From the NCBI GenBank assembly GCA_026874595.1, contig CM049310.1, forward strand, positions 6,758,001 to 6,822,000: a stretch of DNA of 64,000 nt. Reading direction: 5' to 3'. The notes beneath the pieces are model-generated. The model did not search any database. It had not been told where the DNA came from and was given only the letters and a program-made list of their open reading frames with translations. Below are positions 33,601 to 45,400 of the stretch, one piece after another (the first letter of the stretch is position 1; each line of letters opens with the position of its first letter). This DNA comes from Sipunculus nudus. Its lineage: Eukaryota; Annelida; Sipuncula; Golfingiida; Sipunculidae. The position numbers and the translations under genes are program-made.

Positions 33601-33796
33601 TGGATGCCTATAGTAATCACCCTGGTCCTCTGTCTGTTTGTCCATCTGTCCATCCACAAATTTGTTTCCAGATAATAACCCCAGGTTTGGTTGACATGGA
33701 TTTTAAACTTTACTTATATATGGCCCACCATCAGAGCAAGAACACTTATGATTTTAGGGTCATTAGGTCAAAGGTCAAGGTCATAGGACCCAATTA
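33601..33796 (+). repeat. Solo monomer of the AGGTCA satellite
   Basis: About 195 bp closely resembling one monomer of the E1 core (phrases attt-aaactttactta, tatggcccacca and aggtcaaaggtcaaggtca). It has no E1 ends and sits directly upstream of D2. Confidence 0.7.
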
Positions 33797-34274
33797 TTAG
33801 CAAATCTGTGAGCTTATGCGATGTTCTGGCGTCGTTCGTCATGCTTCATATCTATCTCAAAAAGGGCAGGAGCTAGCATCACCAAATTTTTTGCAAAAAA
33901 TTGGTCATCTAAAAATTTCTATCTGATTTTGCTTATATCTTGGCTAACTGCATTTTCTTAGATTTTTTAGGGAAAAAGCTAAAAAACATTAAAAAATGTT
34001 CTTCTCTGAAACCATGCTGCCAAATTGTCTGTTCATCTGTCTCAGCAATCCTCCCTGGCAAAAAGAACATATCCAAAATATCCTGACTGATACATCCTAG
34101 TTTTAAAATGTCCTAGTTCGAAACTTGCAGGTCTGAAACGTCCACTTTGCCGAAATCATAATGACTAAGGTAGCTATGCAGGACATAAAGGATCAATATT
34201 AAATTTTAAAAATAAACCTCCATTCATAATCCCAAACTTTGTACAGGTTCGCATTAGGCTTGTAGGCCTTGTTT
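33797..34274 (+). mobile_element. Element family D, short copy (D2)
   Basis: 5' TTAGCAAATCTGTGAGCTTA with gcgatgttctggcgtcgttc after it. 3' ACAGGTTCGCATTAGGCTTG, then TAGGCCTTGTTT. The 5' GCAAATCTGT and the 3' ACAGGTTCGC are approximate inverse copies, followed by the AGGC(C/T)T-type hairpin. Non-coding, 478 bp. Confidence 0.7.
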
Positions 34275-35978
34275 ATATAATTAAAATGGCTACATTTTAA
34301 GCCATTTTAAGCCAAGATTTTCATTCCAAACCTTCCCTCTTGCACATATAGCTGACATGCCTGTAAAGGAAGAATATAAATGAATATGGGGTCATAAGGT
34401 CAAAACCCGTAGGTCCATAGTTCTCTGTTGATCTGTATACTCAAAATTTGTGAAGAATAGGGAGAATCCTCCCTCCCCCAAAAAAAAAAAAAAAAAAAGA
34501 AAAAAAAATGATTTGAAGTAGACTGTTTTAACCTTGTTTATATTCAGTGTGCTTTAAGGTAATATTGGGTGCTTCTGCACTGTATATTTAGCAGTATCTA
34601 TAAGTATAATCCATTAAGCAGTGGCAGTTTGCTCTTCTGATATCCCCCCCCCTTCCATTTCCTGTGATGTTCTGTGCTAATAGTCTTTTGTGAACTATAA
34701 CTTACAACTTCAATAGTTCACACTAAATAATAGGATCCATACCTATGTGTATGTTTTCTGTCCTATCATATCAGCATTGGAGAACTGTTATTTCTTGGAA
34801 CAGCCATATTCAGCATCAGGCAGTGCAGCACTGCTGTAGCTTGTCAGATTCCATCAAGATAACACTTTTTAAAGATTTCTACTACATTGTTCCCAGCCAG
34901 TCTGGAAATTTGGAACATCTTAGATATGAGGTACTGGTAAACTGTTTCCAATCATGGCTAACCTAGAAGAAAGAATGGCTCTTGGGGGCAAATTGCAGTA
35001 AAATCTGGGAAATCTTTTAGCTTGATAAAAGTGAGAAATGTTAAAGGGAAGACTTTTAATTATCTCTACCAATGAGGTAACATTTTTATCAGTGCTTGGT
35101 TTGACTTCAGTTAGCAGGATTGTCCAGAAACTACTGATTTTTTTTACAGTGAAATTTTATGGAGGAGTTGGACTAGTGTTGGGGAGGATACCAATTGATC
35201 TGGGGGGGGGGGGGGACTAGTTGGATTATTTGCATCGACAGCTAAAGGTTTGCACTCTGCTTGGTGCCATTGTAATGTTCATCTTTATTTTGTTGATATT
35301 ATATCACTTGATCCTTCTTTAGGTAACTGGTGGCTGGGTGTTTCAGATGTTGTATTTGATCGGAAATGCTAATTGTAAGCTCCATGCATAATTTCAGAAG
35401 CCAACTTAGAATATTTACCAGATAGAGTTTGCTTGGAATCCTACAGTCACTACTCTGTGTTAACCAGGCCAAGGTGATGGTGTCGCTGAGTGCATGCGTA
35501 TCCTGTTATATGTAGCACGTTTATAAAAAGTTAACAAGGAGCATGAGATCACTATCTGTTTGATGCATCATGTCTGTGGACCTGATGATTGTGTGTGAGA
35601 ATCAGATGGCGAAAAGATGTCCACACTATGTTAGTATATTCTCTCCCAGGGGTCATGTTAATGGTTACATTTTGCTATAGATATTTTCAGTACTGCAGCA
35701 CTCAAGTAAGAAATCCAAACTGAATGTATAAAAGTAACTTACTTGTCAAGGATATATCTGAAAATTTCATAAACAATTTAAAATTGTAATGAAATTTTGG
35801 GAGAGAGGCAGCCACAGGATAGGAAGAATTTTTTAAATTTTGGGATGAATTAATACATTTTTGGGGATATTCAAAACAAACAAGAAAGCAGACAAAAATA
35901 TGCAAATTTGGCAGTGCAGATTTGCATTGTACAGATCTGTCACATATTTATTATTGTTTTGTAAGGCTTATAATCTAT
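34275..35978 (+). other. Unassigned intron sequence
   Basis: AT-rich. Contains an A-rich tract at about 34481-34508 and G runs near 35202. Short frames (for example 34745-34966) have no support. Confidence 0.4.
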
Positions 35979-36185
35979 CCCAGTGGCGGATCCAGAGTGG
36001 GGTCCAGGGAGTCAGAATCCCCCCCCCCCCCTTATTGATCCACAACAACCTTTTTTAGGGGGTTCAAACCAATTTTTGCGACCTGGACACCCTCCATTCC
36101 GGAGCAGAGGACAATATTTAAGGTTTTCTTTTTGTCTTCCTGGGTTGGACCCCCCCCCCTTTCCAAAATCCTGGAACTGCCCCAA
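35979..36185 (+). mobile_element. Terminal fragment resembling a hAT-type end
   Basis: CAGTGGCGGATCCAGAG near 35981 matches the well-known CAGTGGCGGATCC-type end of hAT transposons. About 200 bp of sequence with C runs follows, up to the target site of the next element. I could not find the opposite end. Confidence 0.45.
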
Positions 36186-37266
36186 CAGGGTTGGCAAACT
36201 TCCGGGAAGAAAGGTATTTCTTCCCTTCCCAGGGAAAAAAAGGAAGTTTCTGGGAAGAAAAGGAAGTTTCTGGGAAGAAAAGGAAGTTAGGGAAGAAACT
36301 AATGACTTTTGTCCACATGTTCCCACAAACCTTTATTAATAATATATAACATAGCTAAACATGCAGATATAACAGAGCCACAGAATAATGTAACTGTTGT
36401 TCAATATGTACACATTGTTATTCATATATAAACACTCAATCTAGACTAATATTTTATACAGAACACTGAATTCAATAGTCCAAAACATGGCTTCCACGCA
36501 GCATCCTGTATGCAAACACAAGCTTATTTGTACGCTCCACACCAAGTCTGTTTCGAAGTTTTGACTGGACCATACTCATGGTTGAGAACACGCGTTCAAT
36601 GGATGCAGAGGATGCACATGCTGTGTGGAGATTCACTGCTAACTCGGCAAATCCTGCAGGTAGAGTAGGGCTGGCTTTCTTGATTCCCCTCCACCAAGTT
36701 ACGGCAGGCAGTGATGTGGCAGAGAAGTAGAATGCTGGATATGGTGGGGACTTCGTCTGAAAGCTGATTGCAGCTGCGATGTACTCTGGGTTACGCTTTG
36801 CCAACCAGTCCATAACTTGCTGCTGCTGTCCAGTAGTATGCTGAAGGGTATGTACTCATGTTGAGTTCATCCTAATTATTCAGCCAAACACCAGCTCAAC
36901 TCTACAAGCCAAACTCCATCCCTGCAGTGTATGTACTCATCTTAATCACTCAGCAGAAGCCAAGCCTTCAGCACCAGCAACAACAACTCGGCTAAAGACT
37001 ATACCATCCAGCCCCATCACTCAAATCACATAACAATCACCTACTAAGGGTCTGTTTGCAAGCTTTTTATATAACAAAAGTTGTCTCTCTGATTTGCACA
37101 AATATGATATGCCAAAATGTCACTTGAACAACATGAATGACAGGTATGTTGTAAATCTATTTCTTCCCTGGGAAGAAATGGTGGGAAGAAAGTATTTCTT
37201 CCCTTCCGGGAAGAAAGTATTTCTTCCCTTCCCTTCCCTTCCCCCGGGAAGATTGTGCCAACTCTG
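36186..37266 (-). mobile_element. Decayed hAT transposon with perfect 8-bp TSD
   Basis: Terminal repeats CAGGGTTGGCAAACT (left) and, inverted, CAGAGTTGGCACAATCT (right) are flanked by an exact 8-bp duplication TGCCCCAA (36178-36185 and 37267-37274). Subterminal GGGAAGAAA repeats occur in both orientations at both ends (36207-36300 and 37155-37255). The 1081-bp length and one transposase fragment show internal deletion. The left TIR, TSD length and C-terminal domain agree on the hAT superfamily. Confidence 0.9.
36472..36813 (-). pseudogene. hAT transposase, C-terminal dimerisation domain remnant
   Basis: The 113-codon frame ends at a natural-looking stop (36472-36474). It carries the signature of the hAT dimerisation domain: a W near the start of the domain, then LA..L......SSASIERVFST, then VQSKLRNRLG and a final YR-L motif. 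The DDE catalytic core and zinc-finger N-terminus are absent from the element, so this is a remnant of about one sixth of a full transposase. Confidence 0.85.
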
Positions 37267-37274
37267 TGCCCCAA

Positions 37275-37882
37275 CATCTTCCATGAAATTTTAAAGAAAT
37301 TCATTCATAAGTGACAGAGATATATATTGCTAGGACAATACACATACCATGCTGATCATGTAATTCATAGCCACCTTAATTCAAGGCAAATAAAAGATAT
37401 TAAACTTTAACTTGTAACCTTTTAACTTTAACCTGGAAGCATAGCATTGTTTAATCTCACAGGGAAATTTTGGGAATACTTTAACTACTCTGTACACATG
37501 GTAAGGATGAAAATGATAAGAATATCAACTGACAGGTTCAAAATATTGAATAAAATAAGGCACTGTTGCTGGCTTTGATATGTTGCGATTCTTGTATTTT
37601 CAGGACTTCATTTCATGATGTTAAGTTTTTGTGGTCACAGTGTTAACCAGAAAATGACAGTATAAGATTTGAGCAAACTGATCAAGCAATTTCCTGGTTC
37701 TCTTCTGTAGAAGTCCATGTTGGTAACTTAGTGTGGTAATTAGTTCTCTGTTACAGAAGGTGTAGTTTCATAGCCTGAGTGACAATTCACTACCCAGACA
37801 GTAGTTAGATTCTTAGATCATCCACGTTGATCATGGGTAAAAGTTATGTATACCATGGAAGTGACCTCATATACAAAGTAAG

Positions 37883-37958
<76 letters not shown>

Positions 37959-39322
37959 TATAGTATATATATATATAATGTACAATATTGTATTCACAAA
38001 GGATTAATAAATATTAAATTTATAAATAAAAAAAAATCATTGGGTAATTTGAATAAATCTTTGTAGAAACCAGGTACTGGTAATTATATACATTGACTGT
38101 TTGTGTAATTACCAGACTTAACTATATGAATGCATATAAAAGTATTTTTTTTTCTTTGTAAAGAACTGACATAACTGAATATTATACTGCACTGAGATTA
38201 ACTTATTGGTAGGATGTGTCCTGTCTTGATGAGTACATTGCACCTTGTGTGTAAAAATAGCAGCCTGATGCAAAAACAGATGGTTAAGCACTAAAGCAGA
38301 TTGCTTGAATAGTAAATCCATACTTGCTTGTCTTATTTATATATGTACATGTACATGAATGGAAACTGTAAATCTGGCAAAGATCCTGGAGATATTTTAA
38401 GCAGTGAGCTGTGGGGATATTATTCGACTAGGAATTCAGCAACTTTTAAAAGTTTGAATTTACTTGTTACATTAAAGAACCAGCTGCAGCACAGTATAGA
38501 AAAGGACCCCCCCCCCCCATGTTACCATGAATTACAATATGAATTTCCATCAGTATTAATGACTTTTATTGATTAGATAAGATTGCACTGATATAAAAAC
38601 TAACAAACCCTTTTCATCAAATTCATCTTATCTTTGCTTTCATTCATTACAGGTTCTTAATGAATGTCATCTTAATATTTAGTTGAATTAAATACAAAAT
38701 GTTCTTGCAGCTGTCTTATTCAGTATACCTGTTCTATCAGCACCAGTGACCTCTGTTGGTGATGATTGGCACTAAATATTCTGGTCTGTTATATATTGAT
38801 AGGTTGTATTTGCTGCATATCTAATCGTAAAATAAGAAACCTGTCATAAAGATTCTTATTCTTAAGGTGAGGTACCTGTCTGAGTATCTGGCATTTTTCT
38901 TTTTCAGTGTAATAAGACCCCCCCCCCCTCCAAAAGAAAAAAAAAACTTGCTCATTTGACCCTTACACAACAGACAACCATTACATGCGGTGTGCATGCT
39001 CTTGAAAAAGTCTATTGTTCAGATATGTGTAAAATCATGTTTATTGGTTAAAGGAAAGAAGCAATCGGTGGTAACTTAAGACACTTATTGATCAGTAATA
39101 TCATATACCTCCTTTAGTTCTTACTCATTTAACATAGGAAGAAACTTTGCCATTCTCACAGCTTGTTTATTATTCATTTCAAAATATATGTCAGAGCAGG
39201 TCACTGAATCATGGTCTATGAAAGGGTGGTTGTCATGGACTTGGTAGTATGAAGCTGGTGTGATGCAGTGCTTTCACCATATTACTCATATGTTTAAACT
39301 GTTTCTTATCTCCATGTTGCAG
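37275..39322 (+). other. Unassigned intron sequence with a TA microsatellite
   Basis: Mostly AT-rich single-copy sequence. (TA)n with small interruptions lies at 37886-37978, and C runs lie near 38510 and 38920. It ends at the acceptor of the HAD exon 2. Confidence 0.5.
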
Positions 39323-39710
39323 TGACATCAATAAAGTAGTCATGCGAGCCAGTTCACCCGAGTGGGCTCCCACAAGTGACTGTATGGGTTTATGTCTCGG
39401 TAAGGAGCAGCACCTGGCGTGGATCGTTACGACACTTTTCAACAAAAAACACGTCATCATCCAACCAGAGGAGATTATGCTGATGGATGATGATGAGGAA
39501 AACATCACAACTGCCAAAGAGTTCGGCCACCAGGCCATGCTGGTCACAGACACTGTTTCTCTGGAGCAAATCGCAAGATTTTGTCAAACTGTTGTCCTGC
39601 CAGCGCGAGACTGGGGAGATGGGACTCATAAAGGGCTGACATTGGAAACCAAAAGTCAGAAGAAAAAGAAAAAACGAGCATTATCAATGCCTCTTAAGAC
39701 ATCTTCATAA
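39323..39710 (+). CDS. HAD-superfamily phosphatase-like protein, exon 2
   Basis: It begins after acceptor tgttgcag (39322). One base completes the split Ser codon, and 128 more codons run to TAA at 39708-39710. An FNKKHVII stretch offers the motif III lysine, and MLMDDDEENI gives the acidic motif IV (DD) that binds Mg2+. With motifs I and II in exon 1 the four motifs appear in the right order, so the domain seems complete though small, with no sizeable cap domain. The C-terminus has SQKKKKKRAL, a likely nuclear localisation signal. Gly-, His- and Lys-containing loops lie between the motifs. Proteins with this layout occur widely in eukaryotes as uncharacterised HAD-like proteins; the substrate is not known to me. 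Confidence 0.85.
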
Positions 39711-40195
39711 TTTACACACTGAATATGCATGGTCTCGGTCATGTCAGAGCCATCATTATTTTAGGCCTGAGGAACCCCTGGTCTTTGAATCAAGGTCTGA
39801 AATAATGAAGATTTCAGTCATGTGAGCATGATGTGCAAACATATGGTGTGTCTTTACAACAGTTGTTATAGTCTGGGTTGATATGATGGGCAAGTTAGAA
39901 TTTTACTTTTAGTTTCATTATCATTTATTTAAAATCATTATATCATCAATATGTTAAGTATGTTACTCATATTTTCCCCTTGTTAAAATCTCCATCAGAT
40001 TTTGAAGGTAAACCACATTGAGTCATTTGTAAATATTTGTATATTTTGGATCTGGTCATATTGCTCTTGTGGAATCCTGCTTTTCTAACACTGCTACAGA
40101 GTTGGCCAATTAATATACTGGTCTCTTACTGAGTCCAGCTATTTTCCCCTGGTATTCATTGTAAAGGATTTTGGAATACTGGTACATTGTGGTAA
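39711..40195 (+). other. 3' UTR and downstream of the HAD gene
   Basis: AT-rich, without a clear AATAAA close to the stop. It ends at the R1 copy B. Confidence 0.4.
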
Positions 40196-42823
40196 TTTTT
40201 AGCTCAGCTGACTATAAGTCATCTGAGCTATAGTCGTGGTCCATTGTCCGTCGTCCGTCCGTCTGTCCGTCCGTCCGTCCGTCCGTCCGTCCGTAGATGT
40301 GGCACGTTTTGAAACCGTAAGACCTAGGAATCCAAAATTCAGCATAATGTTAGATGTCCCCAAGATCTCCTACCAAGCCAAAAACTGGGTCTTTGCGACT
40401 TCATTCCTTTGAGAAATTAAGGAAAAACCTCAATTTTTTATTAAAAACCTATTTTCACACTTTAGGACTGCCTAATATCAAAACCACTCATCTGTTTTTC
40501 CTCATATTTCCTATAAATAATCCTCTATATAATTCCTATGTACATGCCAGAAATTAGGTCTGTATTATTTAATTTAAAAAAGTTATGGGCCCAAACATAA
40601 TGCATTTTTTAAATAATCAGGAAAGAAATTTTATCACTTAACACAAAACTTGTTAAAGCTAAGCACTTTTTTTCCAGTAATATTACTTTTATTAATCAAA
40701 ATTAAATTGTATACCCAAAATTAGATCAAAATCTTTTAAATTTTTAAAAATATTAGCAAAAATAAAAAATTGGCACCTCTAATTTTGCCCAACTTTGACC
40801 ATGGCACGTTTTTTTGCTGTAACTGCTGTGGATTTAATTTTCACAGCATGTTTTTGTTAGCATTTCAACTGTTAACACCAAAAATTTGAAACCAGTTGAT
40901 CAAAAACTGTAGATTTTATTCAAGTTTTCAAGCACCATGTCACATATTGCTAGTGTTATGCAGTTTGCTAGAGCTCAGCTCCCGAGCTTCAGCTCTAAGT
41001 TCCTTAAATTTGGCATACAGTTAGATTTCTCCAAAATCCCCTACCATGCCAAGAATTTGGTCACTAGGACTTAATTCCTTCAAGATATCAATGAAAAACT
41101 TAATTTTTCCATTAAAAACCCAATGTTACACTTTAAGACTGCCTAATATCAAAACCACTGATCTGACTTTGATCATATATAATATACATATTTTTCTATA
41201 CATTCACTATGCACATGCCAGAAATGATGTCAGTATTGTGTATTATTTTAAAGTTATGGGCCCAAACATAATGCACTTTGTAAAAAATCAAGAAATATAT
41301 TTACTCCCTTAACAAGGGCATTGCTGAAGCTAGAGATTTTTTTTGTCAGGGATGTAACATTATTTAATCAAGATTCAATTGAATACCCAAAATTAGTTCT
41401 GAATTTTTCAAATTTTATAAGTTATTAGTATAAATATAAAATTAGTACCTTAAATTTTGCCCAACTGTGACCATGGCACGTTTGTTTCCCGTGAGCACTG
41501 TTGATATAATTTTCATATCTTGCACACATAAGGATTTCAGCTTTTTAGTTTAGAAAGCTGAAAGAAATTTGCCAAATATTGTAGCTTTTATTAATGTTTT
41601 TTATGAGACCCTGTCAGACTTTGGCTCTCACAAGCCCCTCTTGAGTCGCCTGTATGTTGACCTTGTTGACCTTTCATCAAATTATGCACGCTTGAGGGGA
41701 GAATCCAGGCAGCTGATGGCCAGCCACAGTTGATCCAGGTGTTCAACCCAACTCATCTAGTAGTTTTAACCAACAACATAACAATAAACAATAAATTAAT
41801 AAATTTTTATTGGTTTTTAATAACAAATTAAAGAAAAATAGAAAAGGAATTTGTTAGTTTATAATAACAGGAAATTAACTTGCAGTTACTGATGATATAA
41901 GAATCTTGTATCGATGGGTAGAATGTCACATATTCCAAATAACACCATGCAGTCACCTATGGCATTTTTCAGTTCATTTTTAATGATAAAGAAGTAAATC
42001 ATATTATTCATTACTAATCATTAAGGATTATATGAAGGAAATTAATGATAGACAAAGATGCAGTTGATAATATTAATCTAGATTCCTACTGTGTCTAGTG
42101 TGTACATTGATGTGAAATAAGTCCAAAATGAATTTTTTACAGTTATTTTTTAATATAAATAAAAGCCATAAAACCAGGTACTTATGATCATTATTTAAAT
42201 GTGTGAATTTTGTATATTCTGGATTCTCAACATCATTGTTTGGTGAAAACTGAATAAATACCAGACGTGGTGCGAATACTTTGTAATTGTATTTAAATAC
42301 GAATATGATTATGTACTCCATTATAAAATTTCTTGCATAAAGAATGGGAATTCAGGTAAAAATGAAAGTATATGAATACTCGTGCAAATACTTTCAAAAT
42401 GTATTCATGAATGCATTCATGAATATATTCTTTAATATTATTTTAATAATCATATCAGTTATATTTCATTTTAAAAAATCATATGATTCTCTTATTATTT
42501 TTAATTAAAAATTATATTTGGGACAATATTTGTAATTTTTTTAATAAATAGTTAAACTCTTATATTATATGTTCTGCTTATAAGTTATATGGCCAAGTCA
42601 AAATCTGTGTGACAGTAGTACTCCATTTGTTAATAAAATAAATGAAATCAATCCTCTTCCCTGTCTCCAAAGGTACTATCAAAATCATACATAAGCTAAA
42701 CAACAACAACTCATAATACAGCTTATATTTATTACCACACAAAACCAGCATGTGCCTCATTTCTAAATAATATTTTTTTATCATATATAACAGCTGAGCG
42801 TCGTGACCCATAGGTCCCTTGTT
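40196..42823 (+). mobile_element. Element R1, copy B (uninterrupted)
   Basis: TTTTTAGCTCAGCTGACTAT at the start, (CCGT)n leader (40250-40295), internal landmark at 40354 and 41030 (676-bp unit), 3' CAGCTGAGC, hairpin GACC-CATA-GGTC and CCTTGTT at about 42823. It is nearly identical to copy A over its whole length but has no E1 at the homologous position (near 40570). Length about 2.63 kb, non-coding. The short frames along it are shared with copy A and have frameshifts between copies, which argues against coding. Confidence 0.8.
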
Positions 42824-42992
42824 CTTTTTGGAATATCCCTGAGGATCATCAGGTTTTTTCCCATGAAATAATGGATGATGTCATTCTTTAAAAATGAATG
42901 AACTTGTCCTGAAGTGAAGGTGACTGGCATTTTCATACAAGCAGGGCTGAAAGGGATACAGCCAATTCTAGACTGTCAATTATAATTAGCCA

Positions 42993-42998
<6 letters not shown>
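42824..42998. other. Short unassigned spacer
   Basis: Nothing recognised; leads into a TA microsatellite. Confidence 0.4.
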
Positions 42999-43054
<56 letters not shown>

Positions 43055-43060
43055 TACATA
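42999..43060. repeat. (TA)n(CA)n microsatellite left of the foldback element
   Basis: (TA)n to about 43046, then ACACACACATACATA. A matching TA run lies on the right side at 45318-45382. Confidence 0.9.
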
Positions 43061-43064
43061 CATA

Positions 43065-43380
43065 TGTCACAGGACAAACTCCGATCCAGTAGAATCGTAG
43101 ATCCTACTAGGACAAAGTCTGTTCGGACTTTCTACTAGGAGGAACTCTGATCAGACTTTAAACTAGTAGGATCGGCAATTCTACTTGGACGAACTCCGAT
43201 CATAGGCTTTACTAGGACAAACTCCGATCAACCAGAGACCACAACATAATTAGACTTTCTACTAGTAGAATCGGCGATTCTACTAGGACAAACTCCAATC
43301 GTAGTCTCTACTGGGACAAACTCTAATCGTAGTCTCTACTAGGACAAACTCCAATTGTTGTCTCTACAAGGAGAAACTTA
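43065..43380 (+). repeat. Short tandem units at the left end of the foldback element
   Basis: Repeated phrases ctactaggacaaactcc, gatcgtag and tctacta recur about every 25-40 bases, with several variants of the first phrase. Confidence 0.7.
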
Positions 43381-45313
43381 CCATAATTTACCTAATTTCT
43401 GAAACCTGAGATTAAAAATGAGTAAAACACAGTAATATTTTAACCAAATGTTTTATTTATGTATTTGAAAAAAATAAAGAAAAATAAATACAAGCACATA
43501 TGATAAAACACAATATCCTACAATTATATATACAAGTCACAGATATACATCTAAATGTTTCATTCAAACATATTCATACAATTTTATTTGATAAAAAAAA
43601 ATTACAAATTTAAGCACAAGCACATGTAAGCACAAACTGTTTATCTACTTGTATATATGTAAAATTCCTGAATATTGATCTAAAATATTTCTTTCACATC
43701 CTGTTTTAAATTCACAGCAAAAAAATGCAATATATACATCCACCTGTACTTATGTTTATCAATCAAACCACTGATACAGAATGTAGGTATTTTCAAATAG
43801 AACTTTGATTCTCAGAAATACACATCCTTTGGTTAAGTACAATTCATACAACTTCATATTCTAAAAAATACAAATAAAAGCACAAGCACATATAAGCACA
43901 AACTGTTTATCTACTTGTATGTATGAAAAATCCCTAATTTAAGGGTAGATCTAAAATATTTCATTCCTATCCTGTCCTAAAATCACAGAGAAAAATTGCA
44001 ATATATACATCCAACAGTACTTATGCTAATCAATGAAAAGCCACTGATTCAGAATGTAGGTTTCATATAGAACATACAAGTTTATGTGATAAAAAAAAAT
44101 ACAAATAAAAGCACCACATATTAGCACAAACTGTTATCTACAATTCCTGAACATAGGTATAACTTATTTCTTAAAATAAAAGAGAAAAATGCAATATTTA
44201 TGTCAAGGCCCAGATTGCGATCTGGACGGATCTTAGATCTGTCCAGCCCAAATTGTGATCGCAGTTCAGGCCGGCAAAAACTGCGTCCAGCCCAGATTGA
44301 GATCCTGTCTTTCTTGTGTCAGGATCGCAATCTTGGCTGGACAGATCTAAGATCTGTCCAGCCGAGATTGAGATCCTAAACTTGACCAGCCCATATTGCG
44401 ATCCATGCTTTTATAATCACAGAAGTGAAACAATCGGATGTTTTACCGACTCATTTGGTATTGCATGGTACCTTTTACCCATAATACATACAATTGTAAT
44501 ACAAAAAGCCACTTTTCACTCCTTCCTATCACAGGCGTGAAAAATGGGATGTTTTACCAACTCATTTATTATTGCATGGTACCATTCTCCATAACAAATA
44601 CAAATAGGTACATGCAAAAAAAGCTGCTTGTTGATAAAGGTAAAAAAAAAAATGAAAGAAAAAGGCAGTTGCTAAAATGCAAAGCCCATGTATGTCATCA
44701 ATCCCAAGTAATTATTATAAACTTAACCTTGAGCCTATCATCTAAATATTATACTTTCACCCATCATGTATCTTTTAAAAAATTAATAAATTTTTATAAA
44801 CCTTAATTGTATGTATTATATATATTTGTTACCAGTAGCTGTTCTGTTTGACTCATTATTGGATTTGGTCTGATTAATTAGTTACCTATTCATGGTGCCT
44901 GGAATCCTGTGAGCTTTCCATGTGCTTGAATAAACTGACTGATTGATACCATGTAAACACATTTTTATAAGTATGATAAAATGAACTTTGCTTTAAAATG
45001 ACTTTACTTTTTTATGAATATGTATTTATTTTTGGGAAATGGAACCATGCAGTACCAAATGAGTTGGTAAAACATCCGATGTTTCACTCCTGTGATAGTA
45101 AAAGCATGGATCGCAAATAGGCTGGTCAAGTTAAGGATAGCAATCTTGGCTGGACAGATCTTAGATCTGTCCAGCCCAGATTGCAATCCTGAACCAATAA
45201 GGACAGGATCGCAATCTGGGCCGGACTAAACTGCGAGTTTCTCCTAGTAGAAAGTCTGATCGGACTTTGTCCTAGTAGGATCGACGATTCTACTGGATTG
45301 GAGTTTGTCCTGT

Positions 45314-45317
<4 letters not shown>
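43065..45317. mobile_element. Foldback-like TIR element in a TA microsatellite
   Basis: The ends TGTCACAGGACAAACTCC (43065) and, inverted, the same at 45317 start 80-bp terminal inverted repeats. Internally there is a second inverted pair (about 44266-44480 against 45030-45235, inverted) that carries palindromes. The left end has short tandem units based on actaggacaaactcc-atcg. The 43600-44170 stretch has three tandem copies of an AT-rich unit of 235-265 bp (landmark gcacaaactg-ttatcta). No transposase frame is present. The target is TA, so no informative duplication is available. Confidence 0.7.
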
Positions 45318-45397
<80 letters not shown>

Positions 45398-45400
45398 TAC
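45318..45400. repeat. (TA)n(CA)n microsatellite right of the foldback element
   Basis: About 65 bp of TA units followed by ACACACACACA, mirroring the left side. Confidence 0.9.

Larger units (their letters stand above)
24496..39322 (+). other. 14.8-kb intron of the HAD gene, filled with mobile elements
   Basis: It runs from donor GTGAGA (24496) to acceptor tgttgcag (ending 39322), phase 2. It contains a TIR element (24917-27285), an LTR element (28703-32028), R1-like and D pieces (32728-34274), a hAT remnant (36186-37266), several microsatellites and G/C tracts. The host gene's only two coding exons sit at its ends. Confidence 0.8.

Noticed and set aside
34745-34966. 73-codon frame as a membrane protein exon
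   Set aside because: No splice sites or homology, and hydrophobic stretches occur in two frames; probably chance.
36012-36339. Overlapping frames on both strands near 36000-36340
   Set aside because: They come from C runs and the GGGAAGAAA subterminal repeats of the hAT element, with equal openness on both strands.
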